Assembly (NCBI GenBank): GCA_007449985.2
Contig: VIIQ02000002.1
Span: 124,001-188,000 of the forward strand
DNA from: Desmodesmus armatus
Taxonomy: Eukaryota > Chlorophyta > Chlorophyceae > Sphaeropleales > Scenedesmaceae
DNA: 64,000 nucleotides
Direction: 5' to 3'
Shown: piece after piece, positions 35,750 through 47,025 of the stretch
Layout: each line of letters opens with the position of its first letter
Numbering within the stretch: position 1 is the stretch's first letter
The notes under the pieces: model-generated
What the model was told of the DNA's origin: nothing
Databases searched by the model: none
What the model saw: only the letters and a program-made list of their open reading frames with translations
Translations under genes and position numbers: made by a program

Positions 35750-36541
35750 TTTGAGTGGTGGCAGTTCTTGCTAGCAGGCAATGGACGCGCTGTGCTTTTT
35801 GCAGGCTGGTTGGTGGGAGGAGGGTAATTGAGTGAATGAGTGAGTGAGTGAGAGAGACAACAAGTGCCGGCTTTCCCCCATCCATTGGTGAGATGGACGG
35901 ACAATCGAATGCGGCTGGAGAGTGCTTGCTAGGGAACTCTATTGTGCTGCGCACATGGAGTACTCAAGTGGTCAGAGGCTGCTTTGTACAAGTGGATGTG
36001 GTCGGCCAAGCAGTGGTTTTGTATTGGTTTGTAATGATTTGGCGTGTTGGCACCGCTGGGCGTATTATGGTGGTGGTTCTTGCTGTGCATGTGCTCAACG
36101 TGCCATGCCACGTCATGACATCTGGCGTGTCAGATCGTGATCGCTGCTTCGTGACTTTGTTGGGCGATCGTAAATGCCGAGGCTGTGTTAACCACTCCGA
36201 CTGTGCGTAAATTGCCATCGCACGAAGGTCGACCACTGCACAACGACGAATTCGCGTCGGCCTTCCAGTGACCTGCGGATATTGCGTTCGCGACAATGTT
36301 CGACACCAAAAGTATCGTTATAAATTGCAGAGGCATCACTGCAGTCATTATGTAGCTTGTTAGTGGTTTGACCCACTTGCGCACACTTTGGAAGATCGAG
36401 ACTCACTGTTCAAAATTCCGACACGTTTCCCAATCTTCTTTGGGCAGTGGTGGCTTGTGGTTGATGTCTGATAAGATCGTTGCGCATATGCAACCACTTT
36501 GATCGCTCCATTCGTTCCTTGAGGCAACCAGCCAGCTGTCT
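35750..36541. other. intergenic region between two plus-strand genes
   Basis: Contains a GAGT microsatellite near 35830-35860 and a TGTAA at 36030-36034, 281 nt after the Rossmann-gene stop. The remainder should hold the promoter of the membrane-protein gene. No coding exon seen. Confidence 0.45.
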
Positions 36542-39500
36542 ATGAGGAAGAGCAGCTTCTTTCTCCTGGCAGTGGTGCTGTTCTGCAGCCTTACTGCAGC
36601 AGTCCGCGCCGATGCAGGGTCAGTCAGAGAGTTCAATGTATTGCACTTCTTGTCCAAAAGGGAGCTCACTGATACGAAGTGCAAGGTGAAGGAGGGTGCT
36701 GTCCTCAGCCAATCTGATATGCCATGCTTCCATGCATGCATGTTCCAGGGGTGCTTCACCTTTGACAGGCTAAACACCTGTTGAACAAATCACAAACCCC
36801 AAACTTTGCTTGGTGTGGCTGCGTGCTCAGGGTGGCTCTTGTGAAGACACCACAGCGGTCATAGCTCCAGGGTCTGCACGCGTCATTGAGCTGACTGCAC
36901 CCAAGCTATCCATGTTTAAGGTGGGTTTGGTCGCCAAAAAAGCAGTGCCGTGCTGCGCTGCCAGCCTGCATGTTTCCTGGCACCACACGCATATTTCCTG
37001 GCCGTGCTTTTGTGCAGAGCACATGCAGACAGAAGCAGCTGTGCACCTTTTGGCACCATTGCACACACCAGCTGGCCACTTTGACTCCACACCAACAGCG
37101 CAAAGACTCAAGATCAAGGAGTCAGCTGACTCTGGCATGTGTGGCCGTGTCCCATGCGCAGGTGCACTTTACAGCCACCCCTGCATGGAGGTCGCCAGCA
37201 GACATGCAAAGTTGGCCCAAACAGCCACAGAAGTGCAACGGCATGATCGCTGCAGCCTTTCGTGCTGACCACGTACCACTCGGCTTCACCGTTGCCAAGT
37301 CTGTTGGGACACACTTCATGCTACATAAGCCTGTCAAGAGCCCCATGGACACGGCGCTTTCCTGGAACACTGAGTGCTTCGACCAGACTGTTCGCGCCAA
37401 ACTGCCCCAGGGCCCACCTCAGTCCATGGACTACAACTGCACAGACTATGTGGTGCCCCACTTCACCCTCCTGCAGTATGCAAAATCAGAAACCACACAC
37501 CCGAAAGCTGTGCTGGACTGGCCCCAACTTGAAGACGGTGGCAGCTACCCTACGCCTGCCCCTCGTTGTGACTCTATGTCCACCAACTGTGACTGCTACA
37601 GCAGAACAGTCAAGCGCAACCTGCAGGACAATCCTGCTGTGCATGGCATCATCAAAAACCGCAACGGCAGCAGCCTCCACAAGGAGTGTGGGGTCTGTGG
37701 CTCTCGCGTGTATGTCTACGTCTACAACTGCTTCAGCAGTCCAGATGCAGCAATGGTTGTGCGTGTGCACCTGGAAAAAGCAAAAAAGCAAGATGTACCC
37801 CACAACGAGGAATGCTACACACGTAGGGACGAGGTTGCGTTTGACCTGCTGGCAGTGTCTCTGTTCTTCATGGCAGCATGTGTGGCAGTGTTCTTGCTGC
37901 CGCTCTGGGTGTCTGTGATGGTAGCTGTGGTGAAGGAGTGCAGGACTCCTGCTCAGAGCAAGGAAGATGAAGACAAGGGGTGAGCAGGCTTGCAGGACTG
38001 TCCAGCACAGCCTGTGATTCTGAGATTCTGTTGTGTGGCACGGTGTGTTGTTGTATGGTTGCATGTTCCTGGTGGGGCGATATTCATGCAGCACCGCTGA
38101 ACACTGCTCATGACATGGCACAGTTTTTTGCTCTGGTCCGTGCAGGCGTCAGTGGTGCTGGCTGATATCTGTCCTGCTGTTTGTTGCCGGCTGCCTGCAG
38201 GGCTCTTGCACGCATCTCTGCCAGTCTCCAGCACAAGCCTGACAGCGAGACGCGCACGTCACAATCATGGCAGCTGTACAAGGATGTCCTGACAACCGTG
38301 CACAACCCCTCAGGATACAGCAGGTAGGCGCTGCCACTGGCAGCTCTGCTGGGTGTCTTTACCAGCGCACCAACAGGACTGGCAGTCATAACAAAAACTC
38401 TCAACAAACCTGCTTTTGCAATAGAGGCGCGCAACAAACACCACTTGCATGGGCGCTGGCTGGTGCGCATAAGGCAGCGAGGCAGCACTGGCATGCACAC
38501 CAGCCAGCGCCCATGCACACACAGGTGCAGAGACAGCACACTTGCAGATGCCAACCGGTGCCGGGCAGGTCCCACCAAATGCCGTGGAGACTGCATGCAC
38601 AGCTTGTTTGCATCTGTGCCTGCGCACCGTGCCTACCTGCCGCTGCGCTGCCATGCTGCTTGCAGGCTTTACACAATCACCCTTGTCACCACTGCCGCCC
38701 TCCTGTGCGCATCAATCGTCTGGCCGCCCACCATCATGGCAGAGGCCCAGCATGACCACGCCTTCTACGATTCCATCATCGCTCCCCGCCAGTCAACATA
38801 CGCTGAAAACAAGGCCCATGTCATTACCTACTACCTCAAAATCATGGGGCTATCAGCACTCATCGGCCACACGGTGAAGCTGGCGTTGCTAGCCAACCTG
38901 TCACCGCCCCATCCCAGCTCGCGGGGGCTCAAGGTGTCAGCACGTGTGTGGAAAGCTCAGTGCTGGGTGTCAGTGCTGGGCCTGTGTGTGCTGACCTTCC
39001 TTATGGGCAGCAGTTTGTTTTACATGATGCTGCAGTGGCGAGTGTGGAAACTCATCTGGCCATATTGGTGAGCACCTGGCAGCAGCAATAGCTAGCAGGG
39101 TACTGTCAGCAGCAGTTGCTGGTGCACGCGGTGGTATCGTTGTATCTGACTGGACTGGCACAACGTTGTGCTCTGCTTTACACATGCATGTGTATGCATG
39201 CTGGCGATTTTTTAGTGGCGCGCACTGCATGGCACAGCCAGCAGGCAACAAGGAGGTATGTGTCCGCATGTCGCATGTGCTCTTGCTGTAGGTGGCTGAT
39301 GGGCTGCATCATGGGCAACTTCCTCATCGCCCTGATATCCTTTGTGTGGTACACCTTCATCAAGCCGCCCCCCCTCAGCACACCCTGCATGCCAGACACC
39401 ACGCCCACAAAGCCACAACCTGCTACTAGCCCCCGCTCAGCTCCCCTCACCACAGACCACCGGCAGGCCACTAGCCCCCCACCAGCCCCAGCGACGCCAT

Positions 39501-42500
39501 CAGGGCTTTGGCCTTGGGGCGGCTCCAAGGCGTCCACAGCACACCATGCGCACCCCGACCAGGATCGTGCCATCAGCAGCTCCAACAACAAAGCCGATGC
39601 GCTGAAAGCTTCACCCTTTGAAGGCCACAGTGGCAGTGATGATGTTGCAGCCAGTGATACCCAGAGTCACTCAGGGCCAGCAGCGGCAGTGTCAGCAGCT
39701 CCAGCCGCCCCAGCAGCAGGTGGGGAGCACAGAGAGGCCGAGGGCGCGGATGTAGAGAGCAAGCCTGGCTGCGTTGAGGCTACATGGAGTTGGCTGAAGT
39801 CACGCCCTGCATGGTTCAAGACGGCAGTGCTGGAGGAGGAAGACATCAAGTGCGTCGAACTTGGCACAACCCCTTGCACTGGTTGCTGCAGCAGCAGACC
39901 TAATTGAGCGGATGCCAGCAGGTCAGCTGTAGGCACTGCTCGTTCCGCAGTGCTGCTAGTATGCCGTAGTCGAAGAGACAGCATGCATCCAAACTGCGCG
40001 GTGAGAAGACAACTTACCTTCGCAATGCGTGTTGACACCTGTCCACACATTGCTTTTGCTGCCTGCAGGTACTCCAGCTGGGTACTGGCACCTCTGTGGC
40101 TGACACTGTACCTGATTGTCTTCTGGTGGCTTATGGGAGGTGAGGGACACCGACTATGTTTGTCATGCTTCCTGCATTAGCTGGGTATCATCCGTGGCAG
40201 GGCTAGTAGTGCGTATTGTATTCAAATTGAACTCAGTTTGTTGTGCACTGTCATGGCTAAGGCTTGTCTGCCGTGGTATGTTGCCTGTCTTGTTCGCAGT
40301 TGAGCGCTCTGGTGACCTACTTGACTGCCTCAGTGACCCAGTGTACTGTGTCAATGGGGGCCATGTGCTGGGTGGTGGGGGCACCATGATGTCACCAAGC
40401 GAAAGGGTGCGACTGCTGGTGCTGCTTGCTGTGGCTGGATGTTCCAGCTGAATAGCTAGCCGGCAGATCTCTGTCAGGGCGCCTGAAACTTGCGACAGTT
40501 TTGGCAGCGGTGTGCGTTGAAACTCGTTGCCAAGGATGTTTTTTTATGACCTGTTTATGAAAGGGTGCTTTTGGGGAGCTTTGGCAGCTTGACTGCTGCA
40601 GGATCAAAGCCCACAATCTCGTGTCCAGCCCTTCACCTGCCGCCCACCATGCTGTTGTTACCAAGCACACAGTCAACTAAAGTGGGCTTGATGCTGTGCT
40701 GACATGCGGTCTCCCGCTCAACCTCTCCGTGTTGCAGACACTGATGATGAAGCAGGTTTTGGACATGTCCAGTCGCCAGGCAATGCAGCAGATGATGGGA
40801 AGCATTCCTGGCGGCATCATCAGCCCGGCGGCCGACCCTTCCGACCAAGCCAACCAAGCCAAGTAAGAATATGCTTGCCTGCCTTTGATGCATCGAGTCT
40901 GAAGCTGAGCCACTTGTCCTGCCGCAACCACGTCTTGCATTGATGCTGTTTGACGCTACCATGCTGACGTGCTGACTCTGCTGTGCAGCTCGAGTCAACA
41001 ACATGTGCATATCATCAGCACATTGGCGAATGCCATGAACCTTGGCAACTTCAGGTAAGCACAGCTGCACCGCTGACACTCTGTACACGTCCTGGCTTTG
41101 TGTGACCTGACAGCCACTGCGAGCAGCTGCACATGATTATGTGGCATCTTGCACAGCCACTGGCAGGACATGGTTGCTGTGCATTTGGCGTACAGCTGCG
41201 TTTGCATGCAGACACTGGTGTGCGGTGCGATCAGTTGTGGCTGCCGCTGCCCTCCCTGCCTATGCAGCACGCTGGGGTCAGGCACGGGCGTTCAAGCCAA
41301 GCGAGTGAAGGATGCTTACGAGTTCTACCACGAGAATCTGGCATATGCAAGGGAGGTAAGTCCTTAATCCAGTTGCCAACAAACGCGGCAAGGTCAAAGA
41401 CCTCGGCAAATTGACAACGATTGTCATCAGAGAGGGTTTTGAGTGGTGGCTGGCAGAAGCCCGCACAGGCTCAGCTACATACGTGTACGTCACCCTTATG
41501 CACTGATTGTACTGGTGCAGACACTCAATCATACAGGAAAGCAGCAGTGCTTGTATGGATTTTGCGGACCATTTCACCACCATTTCACTGTCAATATGTG
41601 TGCATCGCCGCATGCCCCCTGCTGCAGGTTGGGCGTTGGGTGGGCTACACCGTCGCCACAGCCTTTGCCCTCCTCTCCCTCTTCCGCATCATCGCGAGCT
41701 TCAAGAATGCCATCACAGTCTCGCAGCAGTGGGAGGCCTACTGGCGCGAACACCCGGCCGAGCGCGACGCAATCCTGCAGGCAGGCGCCGACGAACACAC
41801 CACGCAGGCGCGCAACCTCGCACACGTCATGGCTACCATGCAAGGAGACCCCCGCCAGACCATCGTATGGGCGCAAGCCATCACCGGTAAAACAATCAAC
41901 ATACAGCCTGGGAGCCAGGGCATGTACCCCAACATCGGAGCCCTTCCGAAGGGCAGTGCTGGCATGCCCGGCATGGTGACCATCATGAGGCCAGCTTGTG
42001 CAGGAATCCCTCCTGCGGGGCCTGCAGTTGCTCCCTACCCCGGGGCTGGCCCCAGCACGGTTACTCCAGCCAAGGTGCAGGACGCAACATTCTACCCGGC
42101 CATGCCAAGCGAGCCCTTGCCAGGCCTCCCGGGAACCAAATCCAGTGCTGCCGCGCCCCCCGGCGCCTCGGCTGATGGTGCGGGGCTCAGCACGCGCATG
42201 ATGCAGATGGTGCAGCAACACCAGGTATGTCCTGCTGCTTCACGCTGGCGTGTGAGTAGGCTTCAGAGCTGTGTTGGCTGCAGTATTCAGCACAGAGCAT
42301 GCATTGTTCGTAGTCTAGCAACAGCAGGCGGTTGCTGATATCATTTCATACCAGTGGCAGCAGTGGTGGTGCGATTGCATTGTCTGTATTGTAGCACTTG
42401 GCAGCCGGGTCAGTGCCTGGCAGGCCTGGTTTCGAGCTGTCAAGCAGCCACTCGGCCAACTCCGTCGCAATCAGCATTGGTGCTGCACAACTAGGCACAT

Positions 42501-45111
42501 GTGCCAAAGTCAAGCGTGTCTTTGTACCTGACTCAGGCCTGTCTTCTTCCTGCCTGCAGGAAGACATGGAGAAAGTCGGCATTGGAGGCTCTGTGGCACT
42601 GTTTGGTGTCTTGATCAGCACCATGTGGTGAGGAAGGACTGCAGCAGCCTGTCACATGCCTGCGTTGCCAACGTACAGGCTGTCCTGAGCTTGGCGGCAT
42701 CTGCAGTGCATGACAACGACATCGGTGCAGCCAGAGCAGTTTTCAGCAGCGCATCGCCTGGTAGCTACACCTTGCTGCGCAACACACACATTATGTGTCC
42801 CTGCAACCTGAGCAACACACTTTAGCTTGCGACCGCCGCCTTGTGCTGGCCTGCTGTTGTGCAGGATTCAAATCCGCTTCATAGGCTTCATCCTGACGTT
42901 GGGGTGAGCACTGAGAGTGCATCAACTTCTCAGCATGCAGTAGACACTTGTGCATTTGATGCGACATGGACTAGGCAGCGGCGCAGTGTTTTGGCACCAC
43001 AGTGCTGCCAGCCTGGCTTGTGACGGGCAGTGCTTTGTGCCCGGGCGCGCCCGGGCACCTATTAATTCACCGCGCGGTGAATAAATAGCCTATGCAGGGC
43101 CTGCACAGCAATGCCTTGGACGCATGCAACCTGCACCACAGCCCTCCCAGCTGTGGCACGTGGTTTGGCATAACAGCGTCCATGCATGCATATGGGCATA
43201 TGCCCAGTGACTGGGTGATGTCGATGAAAGCAGAACATGGCTGAGGTTGTTTTTGGCTGCTGTGCAGGTTCACTATCATCTGCCACCCGATGTTCTGGAA
43301 CGTGGCAGTGGACCAGGGGTGAGGCTGCCTGAGCTTGAGAGGACCGCTTGCTGTTCTGCTTTTGTGCTGCCCAGGTGTTCTAGTATTCACTGTGCTGACA
43401 GTCGTCATGCCTAAGCGTGCATGCTTCTGCTCAACCTGCAAGACGAGCGCCGGCGGTTACTTACTCTGATAGGGTGCAGCCAGTATTCCAAGACCTGGCA
43501 CGCTCACATGTGTGTCTGCTGATGTATTATGCAGGTGGCTTGTGGCCGTTGCGTGTCTGATCCTGCTGGTGGTGTTCAACATCGTGTTTGTCAAGATGTT
43601 TGTTGGCAGCAGAGTCCTGTCAGATGGCAGGTACATCAAGCACCCAGGTGAGCAAAGCCTGAGACGTGTTGCGGTGATGCGCATGCGGTTGTGATGCGTC
43701 TGTTGGCGCGGTGCATGGCATGCTCATGACAAGCTGGGTGCGCTGGCCCACCCAGTGAGCCACACACTAGGGCCCAGGACCCTCTCTGGTGCTTGAGCAG
43801 CAGTGGCATATGCCTACATGCATGTAGGTGCACTGCACAATCATGCACTGCTTGTAAGCCCTTGCAATAATTGCAGATCTTGATTGGCGCTTGTGCCATG
43901 GCGTGTGCCAGTGTCCTTGATAACGAACTGGCACCAACATTTGGGGCAACGATGGCTGCGTGTTGGCTTGTACAGGCACGTGGATGACGTACTTCCTCAT
44001 GTTCCAGCTGGGCTTCATGGTCATTGGGTGGCTGTACTCCCTGTGGCGCATCCTGCTGGCCCTGGTGGTCATGCTGCTCTACTCAGTGGCTGCACTGGAC
44101 AGGAGCCTGCTGCACACGGCACAGGCGAGTGCAATCATGCTGCATACAACCCGCACAGCTTTGCCGTGCTGAGGCATGCCGAGTCATGACTCCCAATGCT
44201 GTCTTTTGCAGTCTCCAACCTGCATCAGGATTGCTACTCTGGACCAGTAGTACCAACAGCCAGCAGCATACGGCAGCAGCTGCATACAGCTTCGCATGCT
44301 ATCAACAGGAAGGTACATTGCCAACACATGCTGATGACCTGCGCCGTGCTGTCCCTCCGCCACTGTCTGCTTGCAGTTCCTGGACGGCCCCTACAAGACT
44401 TTCCTTGCTTCCGTCAAGCTGGAAGCTGCCTACAGGAGGATCAGCCAGGGGCGACCCTTCCCAAGGGATGATGATGACAACGGTACCAACAAACAGCAGG
44501 GCAAGGGCCACAAACAGGAGGACCCACAGCAGCCAAAGGAGACTCAGCGGCATGATGATGGGGAGGGCAGCAGGGGTGGGACTCCATCAGCTCAGCTGCA
44601 ACAGCCACCACAGGCAGGCCCCTTGCGTACCAGGTTTGCACAAACACCAGCACCACATGTAGGTCAGGTTCGCACCAGCACCCAGAAGCGCCAAAGTGCT
44701 CCTTCCAGCCAGTCCAGCAGTGCCACTGCTGTTAGCAGCAGCCTGGCGGCCCCATCCCAGCAGCAGAGGGCCACTCAACCTGGCAACCTGCACCCGTTGC
44801 CAAGCGCCCAGAAGCAGCAACAGCAGCATGCGCAGCCTGCTGTTCCTCGCCCGTCACCACCTCAGTCAGAGCCCGCTGTTGCTCGCCCTTCCCCACCTCA
44901 GTCCCAGCCCGCTGGTGTTCGCCCGTCTCCACCTCAGTCCCAGCCAGTCGTTGTTCGCCCATCCCCACCTCAGTTCCAGCCGCCCAGCCAGGGTGTGCAG
45001 GGCGGCGTGTTGCACCGTCCTGTCTCCCGCCTGCCTGCAGCTGCAGCTGTGGGCCAAGATCAGGCCAGGGCGCCTGGCCAGGTGCAGGTGCACACGACCT
45101 GGGATGACTGA
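36542..45111 (+). CDS. large polytopic membrane protein with signal peptide and Pro/Gln-rich tail
   Basis: Exons: 36542-36685, 36831-36920, about 37029-37979, 38201-38323, 38666-39067, 39292-39849, 40069-40139, 40300-40406 (tentative), 40738-40862, 40989-41054, 41268-41355, 41628-42224, 42560-42627, 42865-42903, 43268-43318, 43535-43647, 43976-44124, 44377-45111; about 1490 aa. A signal peptide (RKSSFFLLAVVLFCSLTAAV) precedes a Cys-rich extracellular region. About eleven hydrophobic segments follow, for example LLAVSLFFMAACVAVFLLPL, TVATAFALLSLFRIIASF, WLVAVACLILLVVFNIVFV and ILLALVVMLLYSVAALDRSL. The last segment and the YKTFLASVKLEAAYRR after it recall STRA6-like retinol-receptor proteins, but that is weak. 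The cytosolic tail is Gln/Ser/Pro-rich with a 12-residue repeat. A junction near 37150-37225 is unresolved. The intron after 44124 uses a GC donor. Confidence 0.7.
43037..43082. repeat. two adjacent perfect palindromes in an intron
   Basis: Positions 43037-43058 are a 22-nt perfect palindrome (half-site GTGCCCGGGCG). Positions 43065-43082 are an 18-nt perfect palindrome (half-site ATTCACCGC). They are six bases apart, inside intron 42904-43267 of the membrane-protein gene. Confidence 0.95.
44842..44985 (+). repeat. four tandem 36-bp coding repeats (RPSPPQSQP type)
   Basis: Inside the last exon of the membrane-protein gene, four 12-residue units share RPSPPQ (PAVPRPSPPQSE, PAVARPSPPQSQ, PAGVRPSPPQSQ, PVVVRPSPPQFQ). 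Such Pro-rich repeats can be disordered spacers or SH3/WW ligands. Confidence 0.9.
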
Positions 45112-47025
45112 GTGGGCGTACCTCATGTGGGCAGTATTATGGTGCTTGCAGGACTGCTTGACAGCTGCTGTACTGCTAGTAGGGCAAGATGTATGTAGGG
45201 GTTTCCAAACAGCTTGTGTAGTTATATGGCCTATATGCTCGCAGAACAGAAGTGTTGAACAGCTTTTGCAGAGTGGGTGCGATCCGCGCGGCAAGGTGCA
45301 GCGGTGCACGCTACCAAGAGGAAGCTTATGCCTCCCTGCCGGCGTGCCTGCTGACCCTCAGGCCGCGCAGTATCTTGCTGAGGATGCTTTCAATGCAACT
45401 TGGTTAGTAGGGCACCTTGTACATATGATTTTGTGTGAAGCGGCGGCATGCTAGGGGATTGTTGCCGCACAGCAGCTTAGCTCTCTGTGAATTTCAAGTT
45501 GCGCAATGTGTTGTTGTGATGGTGCGGTGTGCCAATGTGGCCTGGACATCAAGTTTGTGCCCCCAGGCTTGCAAGGTGTGATGACCTTGCAGCAGCTGCC
45601 AGTGGAAGACGGCTTGTTTGGGGGCGTTGGGGTTGGGGGGATGAGCCCAAGGCCCGAGCCTGGGCTGTGAGGGTGAATGGATTCACTGATTCACTGGAAG
45701 GCGCAGGTAGTCTTGACGCACACAACACACTTCGGTGGATCTACATCCACACACACGTACGTACACAGGCCACAGCCACTATGGTCTGTCTTTCCCCCAC
45801 CCATTCAACTTCCGGACCTGCATTCTCTAGACATGCACCCCAATACTTCTTTTTTTTATGGTCATTCATACGTTCTTTGTTCATTCTCGTGAGTGCCAAC
45901 ATTCTTGTCACACTTTGCATTGCCCACGTGGGTGCCCCCCACCAGGCTGGCTAGAAGCCTGTTTTGCAATGGCCTGTTTTGTAATGGCCTGTGCAGCACC
46001 TTTTAGGCTGTGCAGGTTGACGGAATCCATTTTGTGACAGCCATGCGGATACATCATGAGTCTGCTGAATGTATGTATTCAGTGTGCACTGCCTCACTAG
46101 GATTGAGGCTGGCGGTCGGGCTGCAATGCACAGCTGGTTGGATAATTGGGAGACTTGACAGAAGTGCCTCAGGTAGAGTGTAGACGCATTTGGCTGTGGT
46201 AGTGTGTCAGGCTATATAAGGCGTTGGTTCAAACCCAACTGCAATGCATGTTTTTTTATCATAGTGACGTCATACTCGATGCTCACCATTGACGATGTAG
46301 GCTACCAGACCTGTGGGGTGGGTGGGTGGCGCCAGTGGGCTTGATTTGGATGGTGCAGTCATTGGGGTTGTTGCTGGGTCGGTGTTGCATGTTGCATGCA
46401 TCTCTCGACGTCTGCGGGTGCATGCCATGTATGGATGCATGGCTGTACTTTCATGGCACGTCATGGCTGGGCTACATGAATTGGGGTGTCTGGTGGACAG
46501 TTGTGTGAAGGTCCTGGTGACTGGCACTCTACGTGCACCTGCGCTGCTTTGTGCATCACAGTGGTGCAGCATCTGGCGTGGGTGGTGGTCAAATGCTAGC
46601 CTTGAAAACTGTTCCTGTTGCATCTGTTTGGGTTGAGGAGCTGCTGCTGTGTGCCCAAGCTTGTGTCGGGCATGTGGGGCTGCTGGTCTCCCAGGCTGGT
46701 ACCAGCCACCGCGCAAAGTTGTATAGGACTGGTAATCACTTCAGGCTGATAGCTTAAAAAGGGTTCTGGATGCAGACAGATGGAACGGATGGAATGGTTA
46801 GATATGGCTGAGGTAGTCTGCCCATGCAGGTCAAAGCCCAAGTGTGACAAACACACCGGTGTGCCGTGCAGTCAAGACCCCAGGCCCACGGGTGAATGCG
46901 ACCTGCGCCTTTGCCTGTTCTAGCAGCTCCTTAGGGCCGATCGTGCTATCCTGCAGCCGCTAACCCTCACTTCGCCTTGCTGCACGATCTGAGTGCATTT
47001 GGTTTGGCAACACACAGGCGACACA
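45112..47025. other. long intergenic region, no gene recognised
   Basis: About 1.9 kb between two plus-strand genes. Short ORFs only. A TGTAA at 45980-45984 could end a long 3' untranslated region of the membrane-protein gene. The promoter of the next gene should lie upstream of 47026. Confidence 0.4.

Noticed and set aside
36970..37983. The 337-aa ORF as a complete single-exon gene
   Set aside because: Its start is in intron/other-frame sequence. The signal-peptide exon at 36542 and the GG|GTGAGC donor before its stop join it in phase to upstream and downstream exons.
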